A stretch of DNA of 64,000 nt from Brevundimonas nasdae (lineage in GTDB: Bacteria > Pseudomonadota > Alphaproteobacteria > Caulobacterales > Caulobacteraceae). The DNA is taken from contig NZ_JAEPWN010000001.1 in assembly GCF_016654005.1 (NCBI RefSeq), forward strand, positions 62,001 through 126,000, written 5' to 3'. A model generated the notes under the pieces. That model had not been told where the DNA came from. It worked only from the letters and a program-made list of their open reading frames with translations, and ran no database searches. Made by a program: the position numbers and the translations under genes. Shown one piece after another: positions 35,229-44,966 of this stretch (its first letter is position 1; each line of letters starts with the position of its first letter).

Positions 35229-35282
35229 TCACGGCTCTGGAAGGCGGCGCATTCCCATCGCGGGGCCGCCCTCCAGTCTTTC

Positions 35283-35534
35283 TCAGTGAACCGAAACCGG
35301 CTCCAGTTCGTGAGCCACGGCGGCGGCGAAGGCGGTGTCGCGGTCCAGCATCACAGCCAGGCGTTCGCCGTCGGCGCTGTGCACCGCATACAGGGACTGG
35401 CCGGGATCAAAGCTCATGTCCCTGATCTCGACGGCGTCCTCCATCAGGTCCGACGCCTTCACCTCGCGCACATAGACGAGGTCGGGGGCGCCCAGGCCTG
35501 CAAAATCTTCCTTGGTCATCATCAACGGCGTCAT
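35283..35534 (-). CDS. DUF1150 family protein
   Basis: An 83-residue acidic protein with the family segment GAPDLVYVREVKASDL and the late HSADGERLAVMLDRDTAFAAA. It has no known biochemical role. It lies 63 bp downstream of the Hsp20 gene on the same strand; this pairing is conserved in alphaproteobacteria and suggests a heat-shock or proteostasis function, by context only. Confidence 0.85.
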   Translation of the reverse strand: MTPLMMTKEDFAGLGAPDLVYVREVKASDLMEDAVEIRDMSFDPGQSLYAVHSADGERLAVMLDRDTAFAAAVAHELEPVSVH

Positions 35535-35597
35535 AGGACCGCCTCCTTCATTACTGATGAACGCTCAGAACCCTGAGCGGTTCGAACTTCGATATTT

Positions 35598-36017
35598 TCA
35601 GCCCGCCGTGATCGGGATGCGCCGCACGGCGCGCTCGGCCTCGGGGCGGATCAGGTCGACGTGCAGCAGGCCGTGCTCGGCCCGCGCGCCCTGAACCTCC
35701 AGCCCGTCGGCCAGAACAAAGCTGCGGACAAAGCCGCGCGCCGCGATGCCCCGGTGCAGGAAGGCCTGCTCGCTCTTGCCCGCATCGTCGCGCTTTCCAG
35801 CGATGGTCAGCTGGCGGCCTTCCAGGGTGATGGCCAGTTCGTCGGGCGAAAACCCGGCTACCGCCAGGCTGATGCGGACCCCGGCGTCACCGATCTGTTC
35901 GACATTATACGGCGGATAGGATTCCGCTGCGGCCTTGGCGGCCCGGTCGATCAGGGCGCGGGTATGGTCAAAGCCCAGCAGGAAGGGGCTGTCGAACAGA
36001 ATGGTGCGGGTCGTCAT
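35598..36017 (-). CDS. Small heat shock protein, Hsp20/IbpA family
   Basis: A 139-residue protein with an alpha-crystallin domain (about residues 35-130: YNVEQIGDAGVRISLAVAGF, then ITLEGRQLTIAGKR and FVRSFVLADGLEVQGARAEH). The C-terminus RRIPITAG has the I-x-I anchoring motif (IPI). The start ATG at 36015-36017 gives MTTRTILFDSPFLLGFD, the usual IbpA-like opening. It holds unfolded proteins for DnaK and ClpB. No clear heat-shock promoter was found upstream. Confidence 0.93.
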   Translation of the reverse strand: MTTRTILFDSPFLLGFDHTRALIDRAAKAAAESYPPYNVEQIGDAGVRISLAVAGFSPDELAITLEGRQLTIAGKRDDAGKSEQAFLHRGIAARGFVRSFVLADGLEVQGARAEHGLLHVDLIRPEAERAVRRIPITAG

Positions 36018-36165
36018 CTGGGTCCTCGGAAAAGCGACCGACCGGCCTGTCTCCCGCAATCGGCAAGACCTCCGGTCACAGATGAAGATGGGGGCAGGCT
36101 GCGCCCGGATCAACCATCCCGGCCTGTGGGCAGCGGGGATGGGTTTGCAGCCCTGGGCATGGAAT

Positions 36166-36190
36166 CCCCGCCGCCGAGGAGACGGCGGGG
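36166..36190 (-). terminator. Hairpin downstream of gltB
   Basis: A perfect eight-base GC stem, CCCCGCCG (36166-36173) with CGGCGGGG (36183-36190), lies ten bases beyond the gltB stop. The T tract after it on the minus strand is poor (GGATTCC), so it may mainly protect the 3' end. Confidence 0.5.
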
Positions 36191-36200
36191 AAATAGGGGG

Positions 36201-39200
36201 TCAGGCGCTGGTCTTCAGCCGTTCCGTCCTGGCGACGATGTCGGTCAGGGGCACGATGCGGACGAACCGGCTGAGGGTGTTGGCCCAGTCGCCCAGCAGA
36301 CGACGCGCCAGCGGGGACGCCGTCGCCGCCAGATGGGCCTCGATCAGTTCGCGCAGCCGCTCGGCCGCCGCCTCGTCGATGTCGGTCACGCCCGCCAGAT
36401 CGCCGTTCAGCGCCCGTTCGGCGAAGCCCGGTTGATCCAGCACGAACAGCTCGCCGCCGCTCATGCCCGCCGCCAGGTTCCAGCCGACCGAACCCAGCAC
36501 GACCACGCGTCCGCCGGTCATATATTCACAGCCGTGCGCGCCCAGACCCTCGACCACGGCCTCGGCGCCGGAGTTGCGGACGGCGAACCGCTCGCCCGCC
36601 GCACCGGCGACGAACAGCCGGCCCGAGGTCGCGCCGTACAGGGTCGTGTTGCCGCAGATCAGCTGATCCTCGCGCCATTCGGTCGTGCGGACCGAAATCT
36701 CGGCGCCCGACAGACCCTTGCCGACATAGTCGTTGGCCTCGCCCGTCAGGTGCAGCTCCAGACCCTTGGCGGCGAAGGCGCCGAAGCTCTGACCCGCGAT
36801 GCCTTCCAGACGCAGCTTCAGACGGCCCGCCGGTCCCTGGGCGCCGAAGCGGCGCACGATGGCCGAGGACACGGCGGCGCCCACGGTCCGCTGGGTGTTG
36901 TTCAGCGGATAGGACAGCTCCAGCGTCTGGCCGCGATCCAGGAAGCGCACGGCGTCCTTCAGCACGCGCGCGTCCAGGCTTTCGGCGATGGGCTTGCGGG
37001 TCGTCTTGTCGGCCCACTTGCCCGCCGCCCCTTCGTCCACCTGAACCAGCAGGGGGTTCAGGTCCAGGTCGTCCAGGTGCGCGCCGCCGCGGCGGACCTG
37101 ACGCAGCAGGTCGGTGCGGCCGATGATCTCGTCCATCGTCCGGGCGCCGATCGAGGCCAGGATTTCGCGCGTCTCCTCGGCGATGAAGGTGAACAGGTTC
37201 ACCACCTTGTCGGGCGTGCCGGTGAATTTCTCGCGCAGACGGTCGTCCTGCGAACAGACGCCGACGGGGCAGGTGTTGGAATGGCACTGGCGCACCATCA
37301 GACAGCCCATGGCGATCAGGGCGGCGGTGCCGACGCCGTATTCCTCGGCACCCAGCATGGCGGCGATGACGACGTCGCGGCCCGTGCGGACCCCGCCGTC
37401 GGTGCGCAGGGTGACCGAGCCGCGCAGATTGTTCAGCGTCAGCACCTGATGGGCCTCGGCCAGGCCGATCTCCCACGGCAGGCCCGCGTGCTTGATCGAG
37501 GTCTGGGGCGAGGCGCCGGTGCCGCCGTTGTGTCCGGCGATCAGGATGGCGTCGGCGTTCGCCTTGGCCACGCCCGACGCAATGGCGCCGATGCCCGATG
37601 CGGACACCAGTTTCACCGTGACGCGGGCGTCGGGATTGATGGCCTTCAGGTCATAGATGAGCTGGGCCAGGTCCTCGATCGAATAGATGTCGTGGTGCGG
37701 CGGCGGAGAGATCAGGGTGGTGCCGGGCACGGCATGGCGCATCCGGGCGATGAACTCGGTCACCTTGAAGCCGGGCAGCTGGCCGCCCTCGCCGGGCTTG
37801 GCGCCCTGTGCGACCTTGATCTCGATTTCGCGGCACTGGTTCAGATATTCGGCGGTGACGCCGAACCGGCCCGAGGCCACCTGTTTGACCGCCGAGTTGG
37901 CGTCATCGCCGTTCGGGCGCGGGTGATAGCGTTCGGGATCCTCGCCGCCCTCGCCGGACACCGAACGGGCGCCGATGCGGTTCATGGCGATGTTCAGCGT
38001 CTCATGTGCTTCGGGGCCCAGGGCGCCCAGCGACATGGCCTGGGTCAGGAAGCGGCGGCGGATGTCCGACACGCTCTCGACCTGATCGACCGGAATGGCG
38101 ACGCCTTCGCGGAAGTCCAGCAGGTCGCGCAGGGAGACGTCGGCCTGATTGCGCACGGCCTCCGAGAACTGCTTGAAGCGGCGATAGTCGCCCCGGTTGC
38201 AGGCGTCCTGCAGCAGGTGGATGGTCTTGGCCTCGTGGGCGTGAGCCTCTCCGCCCGCGCGGATCTTGAAGAAGCCGCCGATGGCGGGAGAGGGCAGGGC
38301 CTCGCCCCAGGCCAGCCTGTGACGCTTCAGCGCCGCCTGCTCCAGACCGGCCAGACCGATGCCGGAGATGCGCGACGGGGCGCCGGGGAAGAACTCGGCC
38401 GTCAGCGCGCGCGACAGGCCCAGCACCTCGAACTCGCACCCGCCGCGATAGGCGGAGATGACGCTGATCCCCTTGCGCGCCAGGGTCTTCAGCAGCCCAG
38501 CCTCGATCCCCGCCTTATAGTTCAGGCAGGCGTCGCGCAGCGTCATGCCCGGGTACAGGCCCCGATCCAGGCGTTCCTGGAACAGGTCCTGGGCCAGCCA
38601 GGCGTTGACGGTGGTGGCGCCGACGCCGACCAGAACCGCGAACCCGTGCGGGTCCAGCGTCTCGGCGGTGCGGACCACGATGGAGCAGTAGGAGCGCAGG
38701 CCCGCCGTGGTCAGGCGGCCATGCACCCCGGCGGTCGCCAGGATCATCGGCGCGGCCAGACGCTGGGCCGAACCCTGCTGATCGGTCAGCACGATCAGGG
38801 CGGCGCCGTTGCGGGCGGCGGCCTCGGCCTCGTCCATGATCCGGTCCAGCGCAGCGCGCAGACCGGCGCCGGGGCGGGCCGTGTCGGACGGCACGTCATA
38901 GCTGCAGTCGATGACCACGGTCGAACCGGCGCCGACCGTGTCGATCATGCGCTCGTACATGCCGTTGGTCAGGACGGGGCTGTCCAGCACGAAGACGTCG
39001 GTCTGGGCCTCTTCGACGGCCAGGATGTTGCCCAGGTTCTTGAACCGGGTCTTCAGGCTCATGGCCCCCGATTCCCGCAAGGGGTCGATCGGCGGGTTGG
39101 TGACCTGGCTGAAGTTCTGGCGGAAGTAATGCGACAGCGGACGCGGCAGGGCCGACAGGACGGCGGGCGGGGCGTCATCGCCCATGGAGCCGACCGCCTC

Positions 39201-40715
39201 CTTGCCGTCACGCACCAGGGCGTCCAGCAGAAGGTCCAGGTCTTCACGGCTGTAGCCGGCGGCGATCTGACGGCGCGTCAGGTCTTCGCCCGAGGCCGAG
39301 CGCGGCTCCGGTCCGGGGCCGATGATCGATTCCAGATCGACCATATTGCCCAGCCATTCGGTGTAGGGATGGACGGCGGACAGGGCCTCGATGGCCTCAT
39401 GCTCGTCATAGACGCGGCCATGCTTCAGATCGACGGCGATCAGCTTGCCGGGGCCGATGTGCAGGCGGCGCTTCACCCGGCTTTCGGGGATCGGCACCAG
39501 ACCGGCTTCAGAGCCCGCCATCAGCAGGCCGTCGACGGTTTCGACCGCGCGCAGGGGACGCAGGCCGTTGCGGTCCTTGCCCGCCACGATCCAGCGGCCG
39601 TCGGCGGCGCAGATGGCGGCCGGACCGTCCCACGGCTCCATGACCGCGTTGCAATAGGCGTAGAAGGCGCTGTGCGCCTCGGGCATGACCACGTCGTCCT
39701 TGGACCAGGCTTCCGGGATCAGCAGGGCCTTGGCCATGGGCGCGGGGCGACCGGCGTGGACCAGCACCTCCATGACGTTGTCCAGGGCGGCGGAGTCGGA
39801 GCCGCCCGGCTGGACGACCGGCTTCACCTCGCCGTCACGGTCGCCGAAGGCCTGGGCGGCCATGCGGATCTCGTGCGACTTCATCCAGTTCAGATTGCCC
39901 TTCAGCGTATTGATCTCGCCGTTGTGGGCCATCATGCGGAAGGGCTGGGCCAGCTTCCATTCGGGGAAGGTGTTGGTCGAATAGCGCTGGTGGAAGACGG
40001 CGTAGGCCGAGACGAAGCGCGGGTCCTCCAGATCGGGATACAGGTCGCCCAGCAGTTCGGCCCGCACCATGCCCTTGTAGGCGATGGAGCGCGCGGACAG
40101 GGTGCAGATATAGACGGCCGACAGGTTCTCGGCCTTGACCGTCTTTTCGATGCGGCGGCGGCACAGATACAGTTCGCGCTCCAGCGCCTCGCCGTCCAGC
40201 GGCTGGCCGGCGTCGTCCAGCGGCGGGGCCAGCATGATCTGTTCGATCTCGGGCCGGGTCGCGCCCGCCTTGGTGCCGACGACCGACAGGTCGATGGGCG
40301 TCTGGCGCCAGCCATAGATCCAGAAACCGGCGCGCAGGGCCTCGGTCTCGACGATGGCGCGGGCGCGATCCTGGGCGCCCAGGTCGGTGCGCGGCAGGAA
40401 GACCTGGCCCACGCAGATCGGGCCGGGACGCAGGGACTGGCCGATGGAGGCCACCTGTTCGGCGAAGAAGGCCTGGGGCAGTTCGGCCATGATGCCTGCG
40501 CCGTCGCCCGACAGGCCGTCGGGATCGACCGCGCCCCGGTGGGCCACGGCCTTCAGGCTGCGGATCGCATATTCGACCACGTCGCGACGCGGGCTGCCGT
40601 CGATGGAGCAGACCAGGCCCACGCCGCAGGCGTCGCGCTCGGAGCTGCGGTCATAGGCGTTGCCGGCTTCCAGACGGTCGCGGGTTTGTTCGTACTTATC
40701 AAGCCACTGGGTCAT
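36201..40715 (-). CDS. gltB: Glutamate synthase (NADPH) large subunit
   Basis: A 1504-residue enzyme. The N-terminal Ntn-type glutaminase domain begins after a short propeptide at Cys30 (DACGVGLVCS), the catalytic nucleophile. The central and FMN-binding domains follow, with KVAQGAKPGEGGQLPG and the 3Fe-4S cysteines C-x5-C-x4-C (CLMVRQCHSNTCP). The C-terminal beta-helix domain (about 1240-1490) has the usual G-rich repeats. With GltD it makes two glutamates from glutamine and 2-oxoglutarate, the main ammonia assimilation route. The ATG overlaps the gltD stop by four bases. Confidence 0.98.
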   Translation of the reverse strand: MTQWLDKYEQTRDRLEAGNAYDRSSERDACGVGLVCSIDGSPRRDVVEYAIRSLKAVAHRGAVDPDGLSGDGAGIMAELPQAFFAEQVASIGQSLRPGPICVGQVFLPRTDLGAQDRARAIVETEALRAGFWIYGWRQTPIDLSVVGTKAGATRPEIEQIMLAPPLDDAGQPLDGEALERELYLCRRRIEKTVKAENLSAVYICTLSARSIAYKGMVRAELLGDLYPDLEDPRFVSAYAVFHQRYSTNTFPEWKLAQPFRMMAHNGEINTLKGNLNWMKSHEIRMAAQAFGDRDGEVKPVVQPGGSDSAALDNVMEVLVHAGRPAPMAKALLIPEAWSKDDVVMPEAHSAFYAYCNAVMEPWDGPAAICAADGRWIVAGKDRNGLRPLRAVETVDGLLMAGSEAGLVPIPESRVKRRLHIGPGKLIAVDLKHGRVYDEHEAIEALSAVHPYTEWLGNMVDLESIIGPGPEPRSASGEDLTRRQIAAGYSREDLDLLLDALVRDGKEAVGSMGDDAPPAVLSALPRPLSHYFRQNFSQVTNPPIDPLRESGAMSLKTRFKNLGNILAVEEAQTDVFVLDSPVLTNGMYERMIDTVGAGSTVVIDCSYDVPSDTARPGAGLRAALDRIMDEAEAAARNGAALIVLTDQQGSAQRLAAPMILATAGVHGRLTTAGLRSYCSIVVRTAETLDPHGFAVLVGVGATTVNAWLAQDLFQERLDRGLYPGMTLRDACLNYKAGIEAGLLKTLARKGISVISAYRGGCEFEVLGLSRALTAEFFPGAPSRISGIGLAGLEQAALKRHRLAWGEALPSPAIGGFFKIRAGGEAHAHEAKTIHLLQDACNRGDYRRFKQFSEAVRNQADVSLRDLLDFREGVAIPVDQVESVSDIRRRFLTQAMSLGALGPEAHETLNIAMNRIGARSVSGEGGEDPERYHPRPNGDDANSAVKQVASGRFGVTAEYLNQCREIEIKVAQGAKPGEGGQLPGFKVTEFIARMRHAVPGTTLISPPPHHDIYSIEDLAQLIYDLKAINPDARVTVKLVSASGIGAIASGVAKANADAILIAGHNGGTGASPQTSIKHAGLPWEIGLAEAHQVLTLNNLRGSVTLRTDGGVRTGRDVVIAAMLGAEEYGVGTAALIAMGCLMVRQCHSNTCPVGVCSQDDRLREKFTGTPDKVVNLFTFIAEETREILASIGARTMDEIIGRTDLLRQVRRGGAHLDDLDLNPLLVQVDEGAAGKWADKTTRKPIAESLDARVLKDAVRFLDRGQTLELSYPLNNTQRTVGAAVSSAIVRRFGAQGPAGRLKLRLEGIAGQSFGAFAAKGLELHLTGEANDYVGKGLSGAEISVRTTEWREDQLICGNTTLYGATSGRLFVAGAAGERFAVRNSGAEAVVEGLGAHGCEYMTGGRVVVLGSVGWNLAAGMSGGELFVLDQPGFAERALNGDLAGVTDIDEAAAERLRELIEAHLAATASPLARRLLGDWANTLSRFVRIVPLTDIVARTERLKTSA

Positions 40716-42160
40716 GCCGCGACCTCCTCGGTGCGGGTCTTAAGGTAGCGATCAATCTCGGCGGCGGCGTCCTGGCCTTCGCGCACGGCCCAGACGACCA
40801 GAGAGGCCCCGCGCACCGCATCGCCCGCGGCGAAGACGCCCGGCAGGCTGGTGGCGAAGCTGACGGCGCCGACGCGGATGGTGCCGTCGTCACGCAGGCG
40901 CAGATCCGGTTCGTGCGCCGCGAACGGCTCGGGCGAGAAGCCCAGGGCCTCGATGACGATGTCAGCGGGAATGTCGAAATCGGCGCCGGGCACCGGCACG
41001 ATGTCGCGACGCTCGCCGGGGGCCGCCTCGGTCAGCTGCATCCGCGCGGCGCGGACGCCGGTGACCCGGTCGCCCTGCGACAGCAGGGCCTTGGGCGCGC
41101 CCAGCCATTCGAAGACGACGCCTTCCTCTTCGGCGTTCTGAACCTCGCGGGCCGAACCCGGCATGTTCTCGCGGTCGCGGCGATAGAGGCAGGTCACGGA
41201 GGCCGCGCCCTGACGGATGGCGGTGCGGACGCAGTCCATGGCGGTGTCGCCGCCGCCGATCACGACGACGCGCTTGCCGCTGGCCTCGTACCAGCCCGCC
41301 TGTTCGGCGTCGCCCAGGTCGCGGCGGTTCTGATGGGTCAGATACTGCAGGGCCTCGACCGTCGAGTCCGGGCCACGGCCCGGCGCCGACAGGATGCGCG
41401 GCTGATAGACCCCCATGGCCAGCAGCACGACGTCGTGGCGGTCGCGCAGTTCGCTCAGGGTCACGTCCTTGCCGACGTCGCAGCCCAGGACGAACTGGAC
41501 CCCGCCTTCGATAAGACGGTCCACGCGGCGCTGAACCACATGCTTCTCCAGCTTGAAGCCGGGGATGCCATAGATCAGCAGGCCGCCCGCACGGTCGTGG
41601 CGGTCATAGACGACGACCTGATAGCCTTCGCTGCGCAGGCGGTCGGCGGCGGCCAGGCCTGCGGGCCCCGCGCCGACGATGCCGATGGTCTCGACGCGTT
41701 CAGCCTTGGGACGGATCGGTTCGACCCAGCCGTTCGCAAAGGCCTGATCGCCCAGCCAGGCCTCGACCGAGCCGATGGTCACGGCGTCCCAGCCCGAGAC
41801 GTTCAGCGTGCAGGCCCCCTCGCACAGCCGGTCCTGCGGGCAGATGCGGCCGCAGATTTCGGGCATGGTCGAGGTCAGGGACGCGACGCGCCACGCCTCG
41901 CGCGGCTCGTTCTCGGCCGACAGGCGCAGCCAGTCGGGGATATTGTTCTGCAGCGGGCAGGCGTTCTGACAGAACGGCACCCCGCAGTCGGTGCAGCGTG
42001 ACGCCTGTTTCTCGGCCGTCTCGGTCGAATGGGGAATCGTAATCTCCCCGAATCCGCGCGCACGCAGTTCGGCTGAGGCCTTGGAGAGGCGGCGCGGCTC
42101 TACGACGAAAGTCCCGCCTTGCTTTATGGTTTTATGGGTCACTTTTCGCATATGCAGCAA
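40712..42160 (-). CDS. gltD: Glutamate synthase (NADPH) small subunit
   Basis: A 482-residue flavoprotein. Cysteine clusters near the N-terminus (SRCTDCGVPFCQNACP and CGRICPQDRLCEGAC) bind 4Fe-4S centres. An FAD motif (GIVGAGPAGLAAADRL) and an NADPH motif (VVVIGGGDTAMDCVRTA) follow. It feeds electrons from NADPH to GltB. The order gltD-gltB with a four-base overlap makes a two-gene operon. Its promoter must lie in the 213-bp region shared with the divergent gcd gene. Confidence 0.97.
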   Translation of the reverse strand: MLHMRKVTHKTIKQGGTFVVEPRRLSKASAELRARGFGEITIPHSTETAEKQASRCTDCGVPFCQNACPLQNNIPDWLRLSAENEPREAWRVASLTSTMPEICGRICPQDRLCEGACTLNVSGWDAVTIGSVEAWLGDQAFANGWVEPIRPKAERVETIGIVGAGPAGLAAADRLRSEGYQVVVYDRHDRAGGLLIYGIPGFKLEKHVVQRRVDRLIEGGVQFVLGCDVGKDVTLSELRDRHDVVLLAMGVYQPRILSAPGRGPDSTVEALQYLTHQNRRDLGDAEQAGWYEASGKRVVVIGGGDTAMDCVRTAIRQGAASVTCLYRRDRENMPGSAREVQNAEEEGVVFEWLGAPKALLSQGDRVTGVRAARMQLTEAAPGERRDIVPVPGADFDIPADIVIEALGFSPEPFAAHEPDLRLRDDGTIRVGAVSFATSLPGVFAAGDAVRGASLVVWAVREGQDAAAEIDRYLKTRTEEVAA

Positions 42161-42291
42161 TCAGCCCATATCAGGCAAATATTATTGCTGTGAGCGGTTC
42201 TCAGTTGCGAAAATAGCAAGAAACATTCGCGCGCGCCGCGTTGTGCGCTGAAAACGTGTGACTGAGCGGCGCGTTGAAGCAATGGTCTTCA

Positions 42292-42323
42292 GCGGTTCCG
42301 GGGGTGCGACAATATGGAACCGC
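42292..42323 (+). promoter_or_regulatory. Inverted repeat upstream of gcd
   Basis: A perfect eight-base inverted repeat, GCGGTTCC (42292-42299) and GGAACCGC (42316-42323), is separated by 16 bases and ends 50 bp before the gcd start. It may be a protein operator or an RNA hairpin in the leader. The rest of the gap (42161-42373) showed no clear promoter. Confidence 0.45.
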
Positions 42324-42373
42324 CTCTGCACCCAAGCGTTGCAAAACCCTGATCCTTAGATGAGGGGGCTTCC

Positions 42374-44785
42374 ATGCCACGATGGACTTCGCCGACCGGG
42401 TTGGGAGGTTGGCTGACGCTGCTTCTCGGCCTGCTGCTTGCCGTGATCGGACTGGTTTTGACGATCGGCGGCGTGCAGCTCGCCGCACTGGGCGGCTCCT
42501 GGTATTATCTGATTGCGGGCCTGGCGCTGATCGTGTCGGGCTTTTTCCTTGTGTTTCGCGACATCAAGGGCGTCTGGATTTACGGCGCGACCTTCCTGCT
42601 GACCCTGGTCTGGGCCCTGTGGGAGAAGGGGCTGAACGGCTGGGCCCTGGTGCCGCGTCTGGTCGGGCCGCTGGTCCTGCTGTTCCTGGTGATCGCCACC
42701 CTGCCGGTGGTGAGAGTGCGCGGCGGCGGCAAACAGGCGGGCATCGGGATCATCGCCCTGGCTGTGGTTTCGGTCGTCTTCGGCCTGGTCGTGGGTCAGG
42801 CCAATCAGGCCCGCGTCGACAGCCCGGTGCCGAGCGCGCGCGGTCCCTTTGGTGATCCGGCCCTGATCAAGGCGGGCGTCGACTGGCCCGCCTATGGCGG
42901 CTCGGACGCCGCGCAGCGCTATTCGCCGCTGACCCAGATCAACCGGGACAATGTCGGCAAGCTGGAGCGCGCCTGGACCTTCCGCACCGGCGACCTGCCG
43001 GGCGAGCGTTTCGGCGCCGAGACCACGCCGCTGAAGATCGGCGACACCGTCTATCTCTGCTCGGCGCGCAACAAGATGTTCGCGCTGGACGCCAACACCG
43101 GCCAGCAGAAATGGGCCTATGATCCCAAGGTGCCGGACGACCAGATCCCCTACACGGCGGCCTGCCGGGGCGTGACCTATTACGCCGTGCCGAACGCGGA
43201 TCAGGCCCAGCCCTGCGCCACGCGGATCATCGAAGGCACGCTGGACGGCCGCATCATCTCGCTGGACGCCAAGACCGGCGTGCCTTGCCCGGCCTTCGGC
43301 ACGAACGGCGAAGTCAGCATCAAGGTCGGCATGGGCGATCCCTATCCGGGCATGGTGTCGATCACCTCGCCGCCCGTCATCGTGCGCGGCGTCATCGTGA
43401 CCGGCCACCAGGTTCTGGATGGGCAGAAGCGCTGGAACGCGTCTGGCGTGATCCAGGGCTATGACGCCGTCACCGGCCAGCTGCGCTTCGCCTGGGACAT
43501 GATGCGTCCCGAGACGACCACCACCCCGCCGGAAGGCCAGACCTACACCCCCGGCACCCCGAACATGTGGACGACGGCGACGGCGGACGAAGGCCTGGGC
43601 CTGGTTTACCTGCCGATGGGCAACTCGGCGGCGGACTATTACTCCAGCCTGCGTCGTCCGCAGGAGAACCAGTACTCCAGCGCCCTGGTCGCGTTGGACG
43701 TCACTACTGGCAAGCCGCGCTGGCATTATCAGACCGTCCGCATGGACGTCTGGGACTATGACCTGGGCTCGCAGGTGACCCTGGTGGACCTGCCCACCGC
43801 GTCGGGCGTCGTGCCTGCCGTGATCCTGCCGTCCAAGCGCGGCGAGATCTTCGTGCTGGACCGTCGCACGGGCCAACCGCTGCACGGCGTCGAGGACCGT
43901 CCCGCACCGCGCGGCGGCGTCGAGCCCGCCCAGCGTGCGGCGACCCAGCCCTATTCGCTGTTCAACACGCTGGCCAAGCCGGTGCTGCACGAACGCGACA
44001 TGTGGGGCATCTCGCCCATCGACCAGATGATCTGCCGCATCCAGTTCAAGAAGGCGTCCTATGAGGGGGAGTTCACCGCCCCCACGGTCGACCGTCACTG
44101 GATCCAGTATCCGGGCTACAACGGCGGTTCCGACTGGGGCAGCCTGGCGCTCGATCCGGCGCGCGGCGTGATCATCGCCAACTACAACGACATGCCCAAC
44201 TACAACCGTCTGGTCCCGCGCGCCGAGGCCGACAAGCTGGGCTGGTTCTCGCGCGACGACCCCCGCTATCAGGCTGAACAGCCGGGCAAGGGCTCCAAGG
44301 GCGAGGGTGCGGGCGACCCGCAGCAGGGCGTGCCCTATGCGATCAATGTGAACGCGGGCTGGCGCATGCCCTTCACCGGCGTGCTGTGCAAGGAGCCTCC
44401 TTACGGCGGCATCCGCGCCATCGACGTGCAGAGCGGCAAGACCCTGTGGGACCGTCCGTTCGGCACGGCCCGCAAGAACGGCCCGTTCGGCATCCCGTCG
44501 ATGCTGCCGCTTGAGATCGGCACGCCGAACAACGGCGGTTCGGTCGTCACGGCGGGCGGTCTGATCTTCATCGCTGCGGCGACCGACGATCTGATCCGCG
44601 CCATCGACATCGAGACCGGCAAGACCGTCTGGTCGGACGTCCTGCCTGCGGGCGGCCAGGCCAACCCGATGATCTATGAGCAGAACGGCCGCCAGTATCT
44701 GGTGATCGTGGCCGCCGGCCACCACTTCATGGAGACGCCGGAAGGCGACTATGTGATTGCTTATGCTCTGCCGCAGCGCGGTTGA
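42374..44785 (+). CDS. gcd: Membrane-bound PQQ-dependent dehydrogenase, glucose/quinate/shikimate type
   Basis: An 803-residue quinoprotein. Five N-terminal membrane helices (about residues 8-140) anchor it and bind ubiquinone. The periplasmic eight-blade propeller follows, beginning with WPAYGGSDAAQRYSPLTQIN, with tryptophan-docking repeats (ALDANTGQQKWAYDP, ALDVTTGKPRWHYQ). Later, WDYDLGSQVTLVDL and GGSVVTAGGLIFIAAATDDL are typical of Gcd. It oxidises glucose to gluconolactone at the periplasmic face and reduces ubiquinone. Quinate dehydrogenase is a close alternative. PQQ synthesis genes are not in the window. Confidence 0.93.
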   Translation: MPRWTSPTGLGGWLTLLLGLLLAVIGLVLTIGGVQLAALGGSWYYLIAGLALIVSGFFLVFRDIKGVWIYGATFLLTLVWALWEKGLNGWALVPRLVGPLVLLFLVIATLPVVRVRGGGKQAGIGIIALAVVSVVFGLVVGQANQARVDSPVPSARGPFGDPALIKAGVDWPAYGGSDAAQRYSPLTQINRDNVGKLERAWTFRTGDLPGERFGAETTPLKIGDTVYLCSARNKMFALDANTGQQKWAYDPKVPDDQIPYTAACRGVTYYAVPNADQAQPCATRIIEGTLDGRIISLDAKTGVPCPAFGTNGEVSIKVGMGDPYPGMVSITSPPVIVRGVIVTGHQVLDGQKRWNASGVIQGYDAVTGQLRFAWDMMRPETTTTPPEGQTYTPGTPNMWTTATADEGLGLVYLPMGNSAADYYSSLRRPQENQYSSALVALDVTTGKPRWHYQTVRMDVWDYDLGSQVTLVDLPTASGVVPAVILPSKRGEIFVLDRRTGQPLHGVEDRPAPRGGVEPAQRAATQPYSLFNTLAKPVLHERDMWGISPIDQMICRIQFKKASYEGEFTAPTVDRHWIQYPGYNGGSDWGSLALDPARGVIIANYNDMPNYNRLVPRAEADKLGWFSRDDPRYQAEQPGKGSKGEGAGDPQQGVPYAINVNAGWRMPFTGVLCKEPPYGGIRAIDVQSGKTLWDRPFGTARKNGPFGIPSMLPLEIGTPNNGGSVVTAGGLIFIAAATDDLIRAIDIETGKTVWSDVLPAGGQANPMIYEQNGRQYLVIVAAGHHFMETPEGDYVIAYALPQRG

Positions 44786-44798
44786 GTTGACGCATTAA

Positions 44799-44964
44799 AT
44801 CTCCCTCCCCTGCGGGGAGGGTGGTCGCGCCAGCGACCGGGTGGGGGCGGCTCGGCGACGAGCCGCTCCTTCTCGTTTCAGGAAGGGTTGCTCTTGCTCA
44901 GCGCAGCCGCCCCCACCCGACTTCGCCTTCGGCTCAGCCACCCTCCCCGAACGGGGAGGGAGAT
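44799..44964. repeat. 166-bp nested palindrome between gcd and proA
   Basis: It lies between convergent genes. Four nested inverted-repeat pairs were read: 12 bp (44799-44810 with 44953-44964), 12 bp (44813-44824 with 44938-44949), 15 bp (44838-44852 with 44905-44919) and an inner CGGCTCG/CGAGCCG hairpin starting at 44849. The transcript can form one long, mostly paired hairpin on either strand. It looks like a mobile palindromic (MITE-like) element and could end both transcripts. Confidence 0.82.
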
Positions 44965-44966
44965 CA

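Noticed and set aside
35661-40748. A 1695-codon plus-strand open frame opposite gltB
   Set aside because: It is the antisense shadow of gltB, which has all family motifs. Long antisense frames are expected at this GC content, and the translation is repetitive in Gly, Gln and Arg.
42356-44725. A 789-codon minus-strand frame opposite gcd
   Set aside because: The plus frame has PQQ-propeller repeats and membrane helices; the minus frame is compositional noise.
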